DNA of 21,927 nucleotides from CBDUVZ01 sp965370805 (GCA_965370805.1 CBDUVZ010000044.1:1-21927); one strand, 5' to 3'; shown: positions 1-7,278, counted from the stretch's first letter. Notes: generated from the letters alone by a model not told the origin. Program-made: numbers and translations.

Positions 1-78
1 ATGGTCAACCAGCCGCTGGTCGCCGGGGACCTTGCCGCTTCGGACGGCACCCGGAATATCACAGCGCCGCCGCTCTAG
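1..78 (+). CDS. C-terminal tail of an unidentified gene (partial)
   Basis: The first frame is open from the window edge to a TAG at 76-78 and would encode at least 25 residues ending in NITAPPL. The codons have the G/C-rich third positions seen in the real genes here, which is the only sign of coding. The ATG at position 1 is probably internal. The piece is too short to name a family. It lies about 70 bp before the galE promoter, so it would be the last gene of a preceding unit. Confidence 0.35.
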   Translation: MVNQPLVAGDLAASDGTRNITAPPL

Positions 79-148
79 TCATGGCTGTCAGAATCATACG
101 CGAAGGGGAACTCGAACGATGTAAACCTGGAAGACTACGGTCTCTTCC

Positions 149-176
149 TTGCCACAGCCACCAGAATCGCTATATT
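149..176 (+). promoter_or_regulatory. Sigma70-like promoter of galE, leaderless geometry
   Basis: A -35 box TTGCCA (149-154) and a -10 box TATATT (171-176) are separated by 16 bp. The galE ATG at 185 follows only 8 nt after the -10, so transcription would begin at or within a few bases of the start codon. No Shine-Dalgarno lies before the ATG. A 7-bp inverted repeat (CCAGAAT 161-167, ATTCTGG 174-180) overlaps the -10 and could be an operator or chance. Confidence 0.55.
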
Positions 177-184
177 CTGGCTTC

Positions 185-1162
185 ATGAAAGTACTGGTAG
201 CAGGCGGCGCCGGGTACATCGGCAGCATCATGACCCGCATGCTGGTCGAGAGCAGGCACGAAGTCACTGTGCTCGACAACCTCTCCGTCGGTCACAAGTC
301 CGCGGTTTCCGAACCGGCCCGGCTGGTTGTCGGGGACCTCGGCGATTCGCCGCTGGTCGACAAGCTGCTGGCCGGGTTCAAGCCCGATTGCGTGATGCAT
401 TTCGCAGCCAAGTCCCAAGTTCCCGAGTCGGTCAGGAAGCCGGACCTGTACTTCGAGAACAACGTCGGCCAGGGCGTGAGTTTCCTGAACGCGGTCTGCC
501 GGAGCGGCGTCAGGCGGTTCGTATTCTCATCCACCGCTTCGGTCTACGGCGCGCCCGCAAAGATCCCGATTACCGAGGATTCCCCGCTCCAGCCGACCAG
601 CCCGTACGGCGATACCAAGCGCATCCTCGAAGAGCTGCTCGCATCGTATGAGCGGGCGTACGGACTCCGCTATGCCAGCCTGCGCTACTTCAATGTCGTC
701 GGCGCGTATCAGGGGCTGGGCGAAGACCACCGGCCCGAAACCCATCTCGTACCGCTCGTTCTGCAATCGGCCCTCGACCCGGGTCGGGAATTCTCCATCT
801 ACGGCGATGATTACGAGACCCGCGACGGCACCTGTGTCCGCGACTACCTGCACGTCCATGACCTGTGTCAGGCTCACCTGCTGGCGATGGATGCGATTGC
901 GGACCGCAGTGTTGTCTACAACCTGGGCAGCGGCCGGGGTTTCACCGTCAAAGAAGTTTTCGACACCGCCCGCGAAGTCACCGGCCGCGATATCCGCTAT
1001 CGCGTGGCGACCCGCCGGCCCGGCGACCCACCGGCACTGGTCGCTTCATCCGAACTCATCAGGAAGGAACTGGGCTGGGAACCGAAGCATCCCGACCTGA
1101 ACCGGATGATCCAGGACGCCTGGGAATTCCACCAGGCCCACCCGAACGGGTATCCGGACTGA
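185..1162 (+). CDS. galE: UDP-glucose 4-epimerase
   Basis: Predicted cytoplasmic extended-SDR enzyme interconverting UDP-glucose and UDP-galactose (Leloir pathway; sugar supply for surface polysaccharide). The 325-residue protein starts with the NAD-binding motif GGAGYIGS (residues 7-14), has the FSSTASVYG strand carrying the catalytic Ser/Thr (114-122), and the catalytic YxxxK pair Y141/K145 in SPYGDTK. RYFNVVGA and VRDYLHVHDL are typical GalE signatures, and the length is near the family's 325-340. I chose ATG 185 because the Rossmann motif begins immediately after it and the promoter at 149-176 excludes the longer start at 149. A UDP-glucuronate or N-acetyl-hexosamine epimerase with the same fold is possible. 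The next gene, asd, has its own promoter, so galE seems to be a single-gene unit. Confidence 0.93.
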   Translation: MKVLVAGGAGYIGSIMTRMLVESRHEVTVLDNLSVGHKSAVSEPARLVVGDLGDSPLVDKLLAGFKPDCVMHFAAKSQVPESVRKPDLYFENNVGQGVSFLNAVCRSGVRRFVFSSTASVYGAPAKIPITEDSPLQPTSPYGDTKRILEELLASYERAYGLRYASLRYFNVVGAYQGLGEDHRPETHLVPLVLQSALDPGREFSIYGDDYETRDGTCVRDYLHVHDLCQAHLLAMDAIADRSVVYNLGSGRGFTVKEVFDTAREVTGRDIRYRVATRRPGDPPALVASSELIRKELGWEPKHPDLNRMIQDAWEFHQAHPNGYPD

Positions 1163-1325
1163 CGTCCCTTCGATTTCAGATTGCTGATTGGAGATTGTAG
1201 ATTTCCAACTCCTGCATTTTGCCTTTTGACTTATCCTAATCCTTTCCTGCACCCATCTCGGTTCTCCTCTCTTGGCGGCCTTGGCGTTCTTGGCGGTTTT
1301 CTCTCTGGTCATTGGTCTTCTTCCT
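1163..1325. repeat. Low-complexity intergenic spacer with short tandem repeats
   Basis: This spacer between galE and asd contains no supportable gene. It holds an AT-richer stretch (about 1170-1225) of loosely repeated GATT/CAGATTG-like words and a clean 9-bp tandem repeat at 1271-1297 (CTTGGCGGC, CTTGGCGTT, CTTGGCGGT). Its base composition is clearly unlike the flanking genes. Such short-period spacer repeats are often scattered through genomes of uncultured bacteria; their role is unknown. No terminator hairpin with a U-run is seen after galE. Confidence 0.6.
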
Positions 1326-1354
1326 TTGTGTTCATCCCGCCTTTCTGGTAGAAT
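1326..1354 (+). promoter_or_regulatory. Sigma70-like promoter of asd, leaderless geometry
   Basis: TTGTGT (1326-1331) and TAGAAT (1349-1354) are separated by 17 bp, and the asd ATG at 1362 follows 7 nt after the -10. There is no Shine-Dalgarno. The arrangement matches the galE and arsR promoters and decides the start codon in favour of 1362 over an in-frame ATG at 1272. Confidence 0.55.
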
Positions 1355-1361
1355 CCGAAGC

Positions 1362-2363
1362 ATGAGCAAAGTCGGGATTGCCGGTGCGACCGGTCTGGTC
1401 GGCGAGACCCTGGTCCGGGTGCTCGAATCCGGGCCGTTCGAAGTCGAGGAACTGCGGCCGTTCGCATCCGACCGGAGCGCGGGAAGCGAAATCACGTTCC
1501 GCGACCGGACCCTGACCGTCGGCAAGCTCGACCCGAAGAGATTCGACGGGCTTGACGTTGCTTTCTTCTGTCTCGAAGCCGGGCTCGCCGCGAAGTACGT
1601 GCCCGAAGTCGCCCGGTTCTGCCCGGTAATCGACAAGTCCAGCCATTTCCGACTGGATGAGAAAGTGCCGCTGGTCGTGCCCGAAGTCAATCCGAACGCG
1701 CTCAAGCGCAAAGCGACAATCATCGCCAACCCGAACTGCACCGTGATTCCGCTGACCGTCGCGGTCGCCCCGCTGCACCGGGAATTCGGCCTCAAGAGCC
1801 TGCATGTCGCCACCTACCAGTCGGTCTCCGGCGCCGGCCGGGCCGCGCTCGAACAGTACCGCTACGAAACCGAGTGCCGGGCGATGGAGCAGGAGCCGGA
1901 CCTTAAGGAAAGCCCGTTCGGCCCGGCACCGATTGCCGGGAATCTCATCCCGCAAATCGGCCCGTTCGATTCCGACGGCCGCTCCGAGGAAGAACTCAAA
2001 CTCATCAACGAGTCGCGGAAGATACTGGACCTGCCCGAACTGGAACTGAACGTCACTTGTGTCCGCGTGCCGGTAGCCGTCGGCCATTCGCTCGCGGTCA
2101 CCTGCCGGTTCGACGGCAAAGTCCCATTGAAGAAGGCCCGCGCGGTCCTGAAGAAAGCGAAAGGCGTCGAGCTGGTTGAGCGGAGCGATGCCGCCACACC
2201 CGTACGATGCCAGGGCAATGACACCGTAATCGTCAGCCGAGTTCGGCCCGGAGCCGGACCCGACGAACTAGACCTGTGGGTTGTCTGCGATAACCTGCGC
2301 AAAGGCGCGGCACTCAACGCCGTCCAGATTGCCGCCCGGCTGCTTCACGGAGGTGAGAAATGA
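1362..2363 (+). CDS. asd: Aspartate-semialdehyde dehydrogenase
   Basis: Cytoplasmic NADP-dependent enzyme reducing aspartyl phosphate to aspartate semialdehyde, the branch step to lysine/diaminopimelate, threonine and methionine. The 333-residue protein has the nucleotide-binding GATGLVG (8-14), the active-site Cys126 in IANPNCTVIPL, and the substrate-binding Arg235/His242 pair in CVRVPVAVGHS. Length fits the bacterial Asd family (330-370). An in-frame extension back to 1272 would add a hydrophobic leader read from low-complexity repeat DNA and is rejected. The stop overlaps the start of the downstream M1 peptidase (ATGA at 2360-2363), so the two are co-transcribed although their functions are unrelated. 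Confidence 0.95.
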   Translation: MSKVGIAGATGLVGETLVRVLESGPFEVEELRPFASDRSAGSEITFRDRTLTVGKLDPKRFDGLDVAFFCLEAGLAAKYVPEVARFCPVIDKSSHFRLDEKVPLVVPEVNPNALKRKATIIANPNCTVIPLTVAVAPLHREFGLKSLHVATYQSVSGAGRAALEQYRYETECRAMEQEPDLKESPFGPAPIAGNLIPQIGPFDSDGRSEEELKLINESRKILDLPELELNVTCVRVPVAVGHSLAVTCRFDGKVPLKKARAVLKKAKGVELVERSDAATPVRCQGNDTVIVSRVRPGAGPDELDLWVVCDNLRKGAALNAVQIAARLLHGGEK

Positions 2364-4363
2364 AACTGTTACTCGTTCTGCTGATTGCCGTCGCGGCCCG
2401 GGCCGACCTTGGCCCGCGGCCGATGACATCCGGCCCCCTGATTCCGCCGCGGCACTGGGTCCAGGACCCTGCTTCCTTCACCGCGGAATCAACCCATTCC
2501 TACGACGTCCGATTGTACCGGGCCGATTTCGACCTGCCGATGATCGACGCGTCCTACTCGGTCCACGAACAGGTGACAATCATGAGCCGGGTGCCGCTGC
2601 TGGACACGTTCTCACTCCACTTCTGCAACCTGGTCTGCGATTCGGTCAAGCGTTCCGGCGTCCCGCTTGCGTTCACTATCCCACTTCACCTGCTGGCAAT
2701 CACCCTGGACACGTCGCTGCCCGAAGGCGATTCCACGGTCATCGACATCTTCTATCACCGGGAGAACACCGCGCCGGCTATCGGCTACTACTTTGGCGCT
2801 CCGCCGGCCTGCCGCTACGCCCACGGCATGACCTGCGGCTGCCCGATGGAGAATCGCTACTGGCTCGCCTGCTTCGACCTGCCGTTCGACAAGCCGGAGC
2901 GCGGCGTCCGGTTCAATCTCACCGTGCCGGATACGTTCCAGACCTGTTCCAACGGGCTCTGCGATTCGGTCACGGCCAACGCGCAGGACGGCACCAGGAC
3001 CTGGTGGTGGCGCCACCCGTATCCGATTGCCACCTACCTGATGACTTTCTCCGCCTCCCGGTTCACGTCCTGGGCCGACACGTTCGTCAACCCCACCGGC
3101 GAGACGATCCCGATGCCCTACTACCTCTGGCCCGAAGACTCGGCCCGGTCCCACAACGGGTTCCGCAACCTGCCCGACATGATGGCCTATTTCACCGACA
3201 CCCTGGTCTACGGCCCGTACCCGTTCGAGAAGTACGGCATGGTGCCGGGATACTACGGCTTCCCCTGGGGCGGAATGGAACACCAGACCCTGACCATGAT
3301 CCACACCGGCCTGATTGGCGGCGGTGACGTCACTTTGTCGCACGAACTCTCCCACATGTGGTGGGGCGACATGGTGACTCAGGTTGACTTCCGCCACGTC
3401 TGGCTCAACGAAGGCTTCGCCACCTATTCGGAATGCCTGTACCTCGGGCACCAGGCCGGCCGGACCACTTTCGAGAGCATGCTGCGGGCGCGGGCGTACA
3501 GCTTCTTCTCCCGCGACCGCCAGCGCCGGTTCCCGGTTTTCGACCCGCCCGTCATCTACGACTACGGCACCGTCTACTGCAAAGGGGCCTGGGTCCAGCA
3601 CATGCTGCGATTCCTCGAAGGCGATACTGTCTTCGGCCAACCGGGCATCTTCTTCCGGGCGATGCGGGTCTACGGGGACTCGTTCCGCTACGGCACGCCG
3701 TCAACCGAGGACTACTGCCGGATTCACGAACAGGTCACCGGACTTGAGCTCGACTGGTTCTTCGACGAATGGATCTACCAGGCCGGCTTCCCGCGGTACT
3801 CCTTCGACTGGACCGTGGAAGAAACCCGCGACGGTTGGCAGGTAGTCACCAGCCTGGGCCAGGACAACGGCGCCCAGGCACCCGACATCTTCCACATGCC
3901 CCTGCCGGTGCTCTTCTCCGGCTCCGGGCTCGACACCCTGCTCTGCATCAACCCGAACGCCAATCCGCAGGTCGACACATTCGTCTTCTCCGCCCGACCG
4001 GAGAGCATCGCGGTCGACCCGGACAACTGGGTCCTGGATTCCTGCTACTACACCGGCATCGCGGAGAACGCCGCCGGCCCGCTGCCCGGGCCGCGCATCA
4101 TCTCGATAGCGCCCAACCCCGCGACCGGCCGGATTCTGTTCCAGGTTTGCGGGACTCCGGGAACTCACGGGCAGGTCCGCATCTACGACCAGAACGGCCG
4201 CCGGGTCAGAACCCTGGCGTACGTTCCCGGTCCGAACGGTCGAAGCTCGGTCTCCTGGAACCGCATCTGCGTAGATGGACACCGGGTACCGGCCGGCGTC
4301 TACTTCGCCCGGCCGGGCGGCGTGACCGACGGCCCGCTGAGCAAACTGGTGCTGGTTGAGTAG
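2360..4363 (+). CDS. Secreted M1-family metallopeptidase with C-terminal sorting-like domain
   Basis: Zinc aminopeptidase of the M1 (gluzincin) family, probably exported to the cell surface or medium. A short signal peptide (residues 1-15, cleavage near AARA) precedes the M1 N-terminal beta domain. GGMEH (304-308) is the exopeptidase GxMEN-type motif, with His in place of Asn. The zinc site HELSH (328-332) is followed 18 residues later by Glu351 in WLNEGFATYSE, the exact HExxH-X18-E spacing. Residues about 570-667 form a FlgD/Ig-like, T9SS-type-A-like domain (APNPATG, YDQNGRRVRTL, PAGVYFAR, KLVLVE). The 667-residue length fits M1 plus this tail. The start is fixed by GGAGGTGA just upstream and by the ATGA overlap with asd. 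The actual peptide substrates are unknown. Confidence 0.9.
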   Translation: MKLLLVLLIAVAARADLGPRPMTSGPLIPPRHWVQDPASFTAESTHSYDVRLYRADFDLPMIDASYSVHEQVTIMSRVPLLDTFSLHFCNLVCDSVKRSGVPLAFTIPLHLLAITLDTSLPEGDSTVIDIFYHRENTAPAIGYYFGAPPACRYAHGMTCGCPMENRYWLACFDLPFDKPERGVRFNLTVPDTFQTCSNGLCDSVTANAQDGTRTWWWRHPYPIATYLMTFSASRFTSWADTFVNPTGETIPMPYYLWPEDSARSHNGFRNLPDMMAYFTDTLVYGPYPFEKYGMVPGYYGFPWGGMEHQTLTMIHTGLIGGGDVTLSHELSHMWWGDMVTQVDFRHVWLNEGFATYSECLYLGHQAGRTTFESMLRARAYSFFSRDRQRRFPVFDPPVIYDYGTVYCKGAWVQHMLRFLEGDTVFGQPGIFFRAMRVYGDSFRYGTPSTEDYCRIHEQVTGLELDWFFDEWIYQAGFPRYSFDWTVEETRDGWQVVTSLGQDNGAQAPDIFHMPLPVLFSGSGLDTLLCINPNANPQVDTFVFSARPESIAVDPDNWVLDSCYYTGIAENAAGPLPGPRIISIAPNPATGRILFQVCGTPGTHGQVRIYDQNGRRVRTLAYVPGPNGRSSVSWNRICVDGHRVPAGVYFARPGGVTDGPLSKLVLVE

Positions 4364-4465
4364 GTGTTTGAGACACTGGCGGGAATCGCCGGCCCCGGTT
4401 CTGCAGTCTGATAGTGAACCACGAAGATACAGGGAGCTCGAAACAGTTGCCCAAAGGAGAACAGT

Positions 4466-5038
4466 ATGCGTCGATTGTCAGCATTGCTCGCCGTTCTGCT
4501 CGCCGTCGGTATCCTCGGTTGCGGTTCGACCGCTGAGACCGCCGCACCGGCCCGGCCGGAAACCCAGCCGGCCGTGACGCCGGACACGACCGCGGAACAG
4601 CCCGCGCCCGAAGCGGACACATCGACCCCGCCGGAGGAACCGGCAATCGCCGAGTTCCACGAGCCGAACCAAGTGAACCGGACCGAACCGGAGACAACCG
4701 CGACGGCCCCTGCCCACGAACCGGACGAACCCGAACCGGTCGAACCCGAGAAGCCCGCCGCGCTGCCCGAACTCTGGGATTTCACCGCGGAATGGTGTCC
4801 GCCATGCAAAACCCAGAACCCGATTCTCCACGAAGTCGAAAAGGAATTCGCCGGCACGGTCGAAGTCAGGGTCATCGACGTCGATCAGGAAAGGGAACTC
4901 GCCGGCAAGTTCGGCATCAGGGTAATCCCGACCCAGGTTTTCCTCGACGCCGAAGGCAAGGAACTCTCCCGCCATTCCGGGGTCATGTCCCGGGACTCGA
5001 TAGTCGGCCGGTTCAAGGCCCACGGATTCATCGAATAG
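4466..5038 (+). CDS. Lipoprotein with long Pro/Glu-rich linker and thioredoxin domain
   Basis: Predicted periplasmic, lipid-anchored thiol-disulfide protein of 190 residues. The signal peptide ends in a lipobox, GILGC, with lipidated Cys19. Residues 20-100 are a low-complexity Pro/Glu/Ala/Thr linker, which would hold the domain away from the membrane. Residues 101-190 are a thioredoxin fold with the WCPPC motif (Cys111/Cys114) and the cis-proline Pro155 in VIPTQVF. WCPPC, rather than thioredoxin's WCGPC, is common in periplasmic TlpA-like and cytochrome-maturation reductases. The start is supported by AAAGGAGA 5 nt upstream. No clear promoter is seen in the 102-bp gap after the M1 gene. It precedes the arsenic operon, but a functional link is only a guess. 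Confidence 0.85.
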   Translation: MRRLSALLAVLLAVGILGCGSTAETAAPARPETQPAVTPDTTAEQPAPEADTSTPPEEPAIAEFHEPNQVNRTEPETTATAPAHEPDEPEPVEPEKPAALPELWDFTAEWCPPCKTQNPILHEVEKEFAGTVEVRVIDVDQERELAGKFGIRVIPTQVFLDAEGKELSRHSGVMSRDSIVGRFKAHGFIE

Positions 5039-5103
5039 CCCGAAAACTGACCAGCTTCCACACGACCTGACCGGCTCGTTCCGTCGCCCGCGGCATCTCC
5101 GAC

Positions 5104-5131
5104 TTGACCGGAGAGCGAATAGTTGTATACT
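5104..5131 (+). promoter_or_regulatory. Sigma70-like promoter of the ars operon
   Basis: TTGACC (5104-5109) and TATACT (5126-5131) are separated by 16 bp. The arsR ATG at 5141 follows 9 nt after the -10, so the mRNA would have almost no leader. This is one of the best promoter matches in the window. The remaining part of the spacer after the lipoprotein gene (5039-5103) shows nothing recognisable. Confidence 0.65.
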
Positions 5132-5147
5132 TGCACCATCATGCAAG
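5130..5147 (+). promoter_or_regulatory. Candidate ArsR operator overlapping the arsR start codon
   Basis: A perfect inverted repeat CTTGCA (5130-5135) - 6 nt - TGCAAG (5142-5147) runs from the end of the -10 box across the expected transcription start and the ATG. ArsR/SmtB repressors bind such dyads at or near the promoter they control. Assignment to ArsR is inferred from position. Confidence 0.5.
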
Positions 5148-5437
5148 AGACATCAGCAGCACGGACGGCCCGGCTCTTCGCCGCCCTGGGAACCGAGCAC
5201 CGGATCCGGCTGGTCGAACTGCTGCAGAAGGGTGAACTCTGCCTGTGCGAAATCGCTCCCCGCTTCAAACTCGACCAGTCGGTCGTCTCCCGCCACCTCG
5301 CAATTCTGGAGCGGGCCGGGCTGGTCCGGTCCCGCCGCGACGGACGCCGGGTGCTCTACCGACTCGCCGACCGCCGCGTGCCGAAGCTGGTAGAGGCCGC
5401 GGAGCGCATGACGCGCGGGGGTATGAAGCCGGAATGA
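5141..5437 (+). CDS. arsR: ArsR/SmtB-family winged-helix repressor
   Basis: Small cytoplasmic metalloid-sensing repressor of 98 residues, the typical ArsR length. The recognition region SVVSRHLAILERAGLVRSRRDGRRVLYRL is preceded by ELCLCEIAP, which has two cysteines (Cys-Leu-Cys) at the position of the ELCVCDL arsenic-sensing motif in classical ArsR proteins. It should bind its own promoter until arsenite displaces it. ATG 5141 is chosen because it sits right after the promoter and operator; an upstream TTG at 5123 lies inside the promoter. The stop overlaps the arsC start (ATGA, 5434-5437), so the two genes are translationally coupled. Confidence 0.9.
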   Translation: MQETSAARTARLFAALGTEHRIRLVELLQKGELCLCEIAPRFKLDQSVVSRHLAILERAGLVRSRRDGRRVLYRLADRRVPKLVEAAERMTRGGMKPE

Positions 5438-5739
5438 CCCGGATTCTCTTCGCCTGCAACAGGAACGCCTGCCGGAGCCAGATGGCTGAAGCGTTCTGCC
5501 GTGAACTGGGCAGGAACGCGGAGTGCGCCAGTGCCGGTTCGGAGCCGGCGGAGCACGTTGACCCAGATGCGGTGGTCGTGATGGATGAAACCGGCATCGA
5601 CATCTCCGACTGTCGTCCGAAGGGGTTTGACCGGCACAGGGACCGGGAGTTCGACTACCTCGTGACGATGGGCTGCAGGGAGACCTGCCCGTACTGGCCC
5701 GGGGCAACGGAGCTTCATTGGGACATCCCTGACACCTGA
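5434..5739 (+). CDS. arsC: Thioredoxin-type arsenate reductase (LMW-PTP fold), cut short by an in-frame UGA
   Basis: Cytoplasmic arsenate reductase of the low-molecular-weight phosphatase fold. The P-loop CX5R is CNRNACR (Cys8-Arg14). Cys81 and Cys85 in GCRETC match the redox relay cysteines of thioredoxin-coupled ArsC (pI258 type). Asp100 in WDIPD is the expected general acid. The frame stops at TGA 5737-5739 after 101 residues, whereas the family is about 130-140. Beyond the TGA the same frame continues to TAG at 5836-5838 and encodes the missing C-terminal helix (RRARDIIRRNVKELL), so the ancestral gene clearly ran on. A nonsense mutation, sequencing error or readthrough are the options. 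TGA is an ordinary stop in galE, asd and others here. The start is fixed by the ATGA overlap with arsR. Confidence 0.85.
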   Translation: MTRILFACNRNACRSQMAEAFCRELGRNAECASAGSEPAEHVDPDAVVVMDETGIDISDCRPKGFDRHRDREFDYLVTMGCRETCPYWPGATELHWDIPDT

Positions 5740-5838
5740 GGCCGGCCGATTGGTGAAGTCCGCCGGGCGCGTGACATAATCAGGAGGAATGTGAAGGAAC
5801 TGCTTGAGCAACTCGGCTGCCTGAATGGCCCGGAGTAG
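5740..5838 (+). other. In-frame continuation of arsC after the UGA (C-terminal helix)
   Basis: The 32 codons after the UGA stay in the arsC frame and read like the family's last helix, with the pattern GRP-x-x-EV-RRARDIIRRNVKELL. They end at a TAG one base before the permease ATG at 5840, the spacing expected for an intact upstream gene. A hairpin lies just after the UGA: CCGGC (5742-5746) and GATT (5748-5751) pair with AGTC (5757-5760) and GCCGG (5762-5766), with one C-C mismatch and the loop GGTGA. This vaguely recalls a bacterial SECIS, but the loop is only 12 nt from the UGA. Confidence 0.75.
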
Positions 5839-5839
5839 C

Positions 5840-7012
5840 ATGAAAGAACGCACCAGACTGATTCTGTTCGTCGCCGTCTTCGCCGGTGCGTACTTCATAC
5901 CGTTTGAGAACCTGCGGCTGCAGGCGGCGGTCATGGAGGGATTCCACCTGCTGCAGGAGTACGCCAGGCTGCATGTGCTTTTCTGTCTGGTGCCGGCGTT
6001 CTTCATCGCCGGCGCGATTCAGAACTTCCTGTCCCCCGCCACGGTGCTGCGCTACCTGGGACCGAAAGCGAACAAGCCGCTCGCCTACGGTGTCGCGTCG
6101 GTGTCCGGCGCAATCCTGGCGGTCTGCTCCTGCACCGTGCTGCCGATGTTTGCCGGCATCTACTCGGCCGGGGCCGGGCTCGGTCCGGCAACCGCGTTTC
6201 TCTATTCCGGTCCGGCGATCAACGTCCTGGCAATTATTCTGACCGCGAGGGTCCTCGGACTCGAAATCGGCATCGCCCGGGCAGTTGGCGCAGTGCTGTT
6301 CGCCGTAATCGTCGGCCTGCTCATGGCGTTCCTTTTCCGCCGCGAAGAAACCGCCCGCGCCAACGCCGCGCTGTTCGAACAGGAAGCCAAGAAGCCCCGC
6401 CGCAGCCTCGGCCAGAACGTCCTCTACTTCCTGGTGATGATCGGCATACTGGTTTTCGCCGCCTGGGGCAGGCCAGCCCAGCCGGTCGGGCTCTGGAACT
6501 TCGTGTACGGCGTCAAGTGGTATCTGACCGCGGGCCTGCTGGTGATGCTCGGCCTGATGCTCTGGCGCTGGTTCGACCGGCCCGAACTGAAAGCCTGGGT
6601 CGCATCAAGCTGGGACTTCACCAAGAAGATACTGCCCCTGCTGTTCGTCGGTGTGTTCGTCGCCGGCGTCCTGCTCGGCCGGCCCGGTGCCGATGCCGGA
6701 CTGATTCCGTCGGGGGCGATTGCCAATTTCGTCGGGGACAACTCGGTCCTGGCCAATTTCTTCGCGTCAATCTCGGGAGCGCTGATGTACTTCGCAACCC
6801 TGACCGAAGTCCCCATACTCCAGGGGCTGCTGGGCAGCGGCATGGGCAAAGGTCCGGCGCTGGCGCTGCTGCTGGCCGGCCCGTGTCTCTCGCTCCCGTC
6901 AATGCTGGTGATACGCTCGGTCATCGGAACCAAGAAGACCCTGGTCTACCTGGCTATCGTGGTGACAATGTCAACCCTGGCCGGGGTACTCTTCGGGCTG
7001 ACAGCAAGTTGA
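5840..7012 (+). CDS. arsP: ArsP/DUF318-type permease (arsenic-linked membrane transporter)
   Basis: Predicted inner-membrane permease of 390 residues with about eight or more hydrophobic segments in two related halves. VCSCTVLPMFAGI (residues 95-107, Cys96 and Cys98) is the hallmark cysteine-containing helix of the ArsP/DUF318 family. Each half has a small-residue motif (YSGPAINVLA and LLLAGPCLSLP). A cytoplasmic charged loop with RREE and AKKPRRS lies near the middle. Characterised members export trivalent organoarsenicals; here the context (arsR, arsC) argues for arsenic export, but inorganic arsenite or another substrate cannot be excluded. I chose ATG 5840, with GGAG 4 nt upstream and one base after the restored arsC stop; ATG 5825 has no ribosome site. 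Confidence 0.85.
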   Translation: MKERTRLILFVAVFAGAYFIPFENLRLQAAVMEGFHLLQEYARLHVLFCLVPAFFIAGAIQNFLSPATVLRYLGPKANKPLAYGVASVSGAILAVCSCTVLPMFAGIYSAGAGLGPATAFLYSGPAINVLAIILTARVLGLEIGIARAVGAVLFAVIVGLLMAFLFRREETARANAALFEQEAKKPRRSLGQNVLYFLVMIGILVFAAWGRPAQPVGLWNFVYGVKWYLTAGLLVMLGLMLWRWFDRPELKAWVASSWDFTKKILPLLFVGVFVAGVLLGRPGADAGLIPSGAIANFVGDNSVLANFFASISGALMYFATLTEVPILQGLLGSGMGKGPALALLLAGPCLSLPSMLVIRSVIGTKKTLVYLAIVVTMSTLAGVLFGLTAS

Positions 7013-7035
7013 GGCCAACGCCGAAAGGAGTCGTC

Positions 7036-7278
7036 ATGAAGATACAGATTCTGGGCATCGGGTGTCAGCGATGTAATGATGTTGAGAAACGAGTGCGCGC
7101 GGTGGTCGCCGAACTCGGTATCGACGCCGACGTCGGGAAAGTAACCGAACTCGCGCGGTTCGCGGAACTCGGCGTGCTTCTCACCCCCGGCGTCATCATC
7201 GACGGCAAAGTCCGGTCCCAGGGCAAAGTGCCGGACAAGAACGAAATCAGGTCCTGGCTTGCGCCACAGGAAGACTGA
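7036..7278 (+). CDS. Small thioredoxin-like redox-active disulfide protein (CGRX type)
   Basis: An 80-residue cytoplasmic thioredoxin-fold protein with CQRC (Cys10-Cys13) in ILGIGCQRC and the cis-Pro region LLTPGVIIDGKV. It matches the 'redox-active disulfide protein 2'/glutaredoxin-like family of about 75-80 residues that often travels with permeases of the ArsP family. GAAAGGAG lies 7 nt before the ATG. It follows the permease by 23 bp. The likely job is to supply electrons to, or pass metalloid thiolates between, ArsC and the permease; this is inferred from context, not shown by the sequence. Confidence 0.85.
   Translation: MKIQILGIGCQRCNDVEKRVRAVVAELGIDADVGKVTELARFAELGVLLTPGVIIDGKVRSQGKVPDKNEIRSWLAPQED

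Noticed and set aside
81..188. A 35-codon frame starting with MAVRIIREGEL, ending in an ATGA overlap with galE
   Set aside because: It runs through the galE promoter, has low-GC third positions and no ribosome site, and the overlap arises simply because the second galE codon begins with A.
5737..5767. Selenocysteine insertion at the arsC UGA with a SECIS-like hairpin
   Set aside because: The loop is only 12 nt after the UGA, shorter than the usual range, the position is not catalytic in this family, and hairpins are common in such GC-rich DNA. Kept only as a remote alternative.
5825..5839. Upstream ATG 5825 as permease start
   Set aside because: No ribosome site, overlaps the arsC tail; ATG 5840 has GGAG and the normal membrane-protein N-terminus.
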